Positions 6,623-8,551 of a stretch of 8,551 nt of DNA are shown one piece after another. Each line of letters opens with the position of its first letter. Position 1 is the stretch's first letter. The position numbers and the translations under genes were made by a program. The DNA comes from JASMHC01 sp042092935 (GTDB lineage: Bacteria; Pseudomonadota; Alphaproteobacteria; Rhodobacterales; Rhodobacteraceae). The DNA is taken from assembly GCA_042092935.1 (NCBI GenBank), contig JBELFK010000123.1, positions 1 through 8,551 of the forward strand, read 5' to 3'. The notes beneath the pieces are model-generated. The model saw nothing but the letters and a program-made list of their open reading frames with translations, made no database searches and was not told the origin of the DNA.

Positions 6623-6647
6623 CCGTAAGGACTTAAGTTCCGTAAGG
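6623..6647. repeat. Direct repeat CCGTAAGG around palindrome ACTTAAGT
   Basis: Two copies of CCGTAAGG (6623-6630 and 6640-6647) flank the self-complementary ACTTAAGT (6631-6638), immediately between the atpE stop codon and the 10-bp hairpin. The unit fills the rest of the intercistronic space. Its role is unknown; it could be a remnant duplication or part of a larger fold with the hairpin. Confidence 0.55.
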
Positions 6648-6648
6648 C

Positions 6649-6873
6649 TTATACAGCGAACATCAACAGAAGCGCGACGAGGAACGAGAAGATGCCCAGT
6701 GCTTCCGCGAATGCGATGCCGATGAAGAGTGTTGCAGTCTGCGAAGCAGCTGCCGATGGGTTGCGCAATGCGCCAGCAAGATAGTTACCTGCAACGTTAC
6801 CAACACCGATGGCTGCTGCGCCTGAACCGATTGCTGCCAGGCCTGCGCCGATGTGTGCGAGATCGCCTTCCAT
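6649..6873 (-). CDS. atpE: F0F1 ATP synthase subunit c (proteolipid)
   Basis: Subunit c forms the rotating membrane ring that carries protons. The 74-residue protein is a two-helix hairpin. Helix 1 is Gly/Ala-rich (GAGLAAIGSGAAAIGVG, about 9-25). The polar loop that contacts F1 is RNPS at 37-40. Helix 2 (about 46-72) bears the proton-binding Glu57 in FAEALG. Glu57 is followed by Ala rather than Ser/Thr, and no Na+-ligand pattern is seen, so proton coupling is expected. An AAGGAG ribosome site (6881-6886) stands seven bases before the ATG, the best in the operon together with that of atpX. This suits the high copy number of c. The gene is followed by a hairpin that may stabilise its message. 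Confidence 0.96.
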   Translation of the reverse strand: MEGDLAHIGAGLAAIGSGAAAIGVGNVAGNYLAGALRNPSAAASQTATLFIGIAFAEALGIFSFLVALLLMFAV

Positions 6874-6924
6874 GTGAATTCTCCTTACGATTGGAAGTTG
6901 AAACTTGTAGTGAGTGTTCGAACC

Positions 6925-7683
6925 TTAGTGCGACGGATGCAGCGCATCTTTCAGATACACACAGGTTAGAATGGTAAATACATAGGCCTGAATGAAGGCC
7001 ACAAGAACCTCGAGACCATACATCGCGGTGATCGCCACAACCGAAACCGGGCTGATTAGGGCGATCGCGGCAAAGCCTGCGAACACCTTGATAACCGCGT
7101 GGCCCGCCATGACGTTGCCAGCAAGACGAATGCTGTGGCTAACGGGGCGAACGAAGTATGAGATAAGCTCGATGATCGCCAGTACCGGACGCAACGCAAG
7201 CGGTGCGCTCGACACCCAGAAAAGGCCGAGGAATTTCATGCCGTTCTTGACGAAACCGACCACGGTGACCGTCAAGAAGACAGCCAGTGCCAAAACAACC
7301 GTCACAGCGAATTGCGAGGTGGTTGAAAAGCTGGTTGGCAGCAGCGCGAGGAAGTTGGCAAAAACGATAAACATGAACAGCGTCATGACATATGGGAAGA
7401 AGGCGACGGCATCCTTGCCGGCCACATCCTCGACCATTTTGTAGACAAAGACATAGGCCATCTCGGCAACTGACTGTGTCCGCCCTGGGATCGTCGCACG
7501 TTTGCGGGTGCCCAGAACCATCAGCGCGATGACCGAGATGATTGCAAGCACCATCCAAACGGTTGCGTTTGTGATCGTGAACATACCAATGGTGTCAGCA
7601 CCGAACAACGGTTCGACCTTGAACTGATCCATTGGCTTGAACGTCAGACTGCTCTCAGCCGCACCACTTGCATCCTTGGCCAT
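6925..7683 (-). CDS. atpB: F0F1 ATP synthase subunit a
   Basis: Subunit a forms the two proton half-channels next to the c-ring. The 252-residue polytopic membrane protein has hydrophobic helices at about 42-58, 93-116, 124-146, 163-178, 191-215 and 220-243. The essential stator arginine is Arg186 in SHSIRLAGNVMAGH (182-195), equivalent to E. coli Arg210. At the E. coli Glu219 position there is His195, and at the His245 position there is Glu225 (in LEVLVAFIQAY). This swapped pair is the mitochondrial-like arrangement. Gln232 matches E. coli Gln252. The gene starts two bases after the atpI stop, with its AAGGA ribosome site inside the end of atpI, so coupling is likely. A 51-nt gap separates it from atpE. 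Confidence 0.96.
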   Translation of the reverse strand: MAKDASGAAESSLTFKPMDQFKVEPLFGADTIGMFTITNATVWMVLAIISVIALMVLGTRKRATIPGRTQSVAEMAYVFVYKMVEDVAGKDAVAFFPYVMTLFMFIVFANFLALLPTSFSTTSQFAVTVVLALAVFLTVTVVGFVKNGMKFLGLFWVSSAPLALRPVLAIIELISYFVRPVSHSIRLAGNVMAGHAVIKVFAGFAAIALISPVSVVAITAMYGLEVLVAFIQAYVFTILTCVYLKDALHPSH

Positions 7684-7685
7684 GC

Positions 7686-8021
7686 CTATTCCTTCTCGTC
7701 TTCTGCGGCCTTGACCGCTTTTTCTTGCAGCTCGCTGGCCGTGCGCATCATGGTTTTGATGCCGGCTGCGAACCCAAACATTGTAAACAGCACCAGAAAG
7801 ATCGGCATCGTGCCAAAAAGCACATCAAGCCCGTATCCGATGCCAAAGCCGATAAAGATACCGGCCACAAGCTCTGTCACCATGCGCCAACCGACCTCGC
7901 CAGCCGACACACCCCCTGTCGTTTCGGTCTCACCTGCCGCGGCTTTCTTCGCCGCCTCGATCTTGTCTTCGAGCGCTTTGAGGCGCTCTTTGTCGACGTG
8001 ATCTGCCAAAATGGACCTCAT
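7686..8021 (-). CDS. atpI: AtpI, F0F1 ATP synthase assembly/auxiliary protein
   Basis: AtpI is a small membrane protein encoded at the head of many F0 operons. In studied bacteria it helps assemble the c-ring, and relatives have been linked to Mg2+ or Ca2+ transport. The protein has up to 111 residues. It has a charged helical N-terminus (KERLKALEDKIEAAKK, about 11-26), two membrane helices (about 49-68 with GIFIGFGIGYGLD, and about 72-91 with PIFLVLFTMFGFAAG), and a charged C-terminal tail. The ATG at 8021 has no ribosome site. An in-frame TTG at 8009 has GAGG six bases upstream and would give 107 residues starting just ahead of the conserved helix, so the true start may be 8009. It is the first gene of the operon, two bases from atpB. 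Confidence 0.88.
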   Translation of the reverse strand: MRSILADHVDKERLKALEDKIEAAKKAAAGETETTGGVSAGEVGWRMVTELVAGIFIGFGIGYGLDVLFGTMPIFLVLFTMFGFAAGIKTMMRTASELQEKAVKAAEDEKE

Positions 8022-8036
8022 TCAGAGTTTGGGGGA

Positions 8037-8065
8037 TGACTAAGGTTCAAAGGCTTATGAGTCAA
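8037..8065 (-). promoter_or_regulatory. Candidate promoter of the F0 operon
   Basis: On the minus strand TTGACT (8065-8060, 5/6 match) is followed after exactly 17 bp by TAGTCA (8042-8037), a weak -10. Transcription would begin near 8030. That leaves only about 9 nt before the ATG of atpI at 8021 but about 21 nt before the TTG at 8009, enough for the GAGG ribosome site. The rest of the 169-bp gap (8022-8190) shows no other gene and no convincing terminator for the upstream transporter gene. Confidence 0.35.
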
Positions 8066-8190
8066 GCGACAGAACCGCGCGGCCTCTGGGGTGCTAAACT
8101 GTTGTTTTTATGGGTATTTTTGGAAAGATGAAGCAGATGGACGTGCCATTCGGCGGCGGGTTTCATGCGGCAAAGGCAAAATTGCGTTAT

Positions 8191-8551
8191 TCAACCATTT
8201 GGTTGAGAAAACCCGAGCCGCTTCACAAGCCTGCCGTCGATAAACAGCAAGCCCGAGAAGATCACCGCCATTCCGGCGAATTGGATGGGGAACAAAACCT
8301 CGGACAAAATGTAGACGCCCAACAGCACCGAGGAAATCGGTGCAAGGAAGGTGATCGTTGAGGCCGTGGTTCCTCCGACGCGGGGGATCAACCAGAATAG
8401 CAGGATAAACGCCGCCGAGGTCAGGACAAAGCCGATGAATATGAGCGACAGCCATGTTTCCACACGGGTGATGGTGGGAATGCCCTCTAGCGCGAAGGTC
8501 AGCGGGAACAGCGCGACTGCGCCAATTGTGGCCGACCAAGCTGTCAGCGAA
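8191..8551 (-). CDS. EamA/DMT-family transporter, C-terminal part
   Basis: This is the 3' end of a gene running off the right edge; about 119 residues are visible. It looks like the second EamA repeat of a drug/metabolite transporter superfamily protein, which are inner-membrane exporters or importers of amino acids and other small metabolites. Four hydrophobic helices can be seen: AWSATIGAVALFPLTFAL, WLSLIFIGFVLTSAAFILLF, then ASTITFLAPISSVLLGVYIL with the family-typical FLAPISSVLLG and a following SEVL, and PIQFAGMAVIFSGLLFI. It ends with a short basic tail (GRLVKRLGFSQPNG). A GTG codon at 8463 is not the real start, because the reading frame and the preceding helix continue upstream without a stop. 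The substrate cannot be inferred. It lies on the same strand as the F0 operon, 169 bp upstream of it. Confidence 0.85.
   Translation of the reverse strand, partial: SLTAWSATIGAVALFPLTFALEGIPTITRVETWLSLIFIGFVLTSAAFILLFWLIPRVGGTTASTITFLAPISSVLLGVYILSEVLFPIQFAGMAVIFSGLLFIDGRLVKRLGFSQPNG

Noticed and set aside
8022..8190. Search for a terminator or small gene between the transporter and atpI
   Set aside because: Only a weak 4-bp stem (ATGG/CCAT near 8137-8149) was seen, with no convincing T-run and no supported reading frame.
8108..8539. Minus-strand open frame in a different frame from the EamA gene
   Set aside because: It overlaps the transporter frame, which has clear membrane helices and family motifs; this frame is His/Arg/Pro-rich and looks non-coding.

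Overview
The window looks like ordinary core chromosome from a Rhodobacteraceae (Roseobacter-group) alphaproteobacterium. This rests on the split F0 operon in the order I-a-c-b'-b, the alphaproteobacterial type of Smc (LTGFKSFVDPTD N-terminus, unusual hinge end), the GC-rich coding style and the use of TTG starts. The assignment is by recognition of protein sequence, not by a database search.

Layout. Positions 52-3507 (minus strand) encode the chromosome condensation ATPase Smc, about 1151 residues from a TTG start. A 190-bp divergent control region (3508-3697) follows, holding two inverted DnaA-box-like 9-mers. Next on the plus strand come a GNAT acetyltransferase (3698-4150) and a GFA/CENP-V-like zinc protein (4147-4533), which overlap by four bases as TTGA. 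A separate FadR-subfamily GntR regulator with an FCD domain follows (4635-5399). It converges on the F0 ATP synthase operon, with one hairpin terminator at 5404-5425 between them that suits both strands.

The F0 operon is on the minus strand and is transcribed from about 8030 down to 5451: atpI, atpB (a), atpE (c), atpX (b') and atpF (b). These proteins form the membrane proton channel, the c-ring and the peripheral stalk. The F1 genes are not in the window, as is usual in this group. A 10-bp intercistronic hairpin follows atpE. Upstream of atpI lies the C-terminal part of an EamA/DMT-family membrane transporter that runs off the right edge.

I found no RNA gene, CRISPR array, insertion sequence, phage gene or defence system, and no convincing undescribed system. 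The items most worth a second look are the DnaA-box pair between smc and the acetyltransferase gene, the hairpin and repeat unit behind atpE, the Smc hinge lacking the usual glycine motif, and several start-codon questions.
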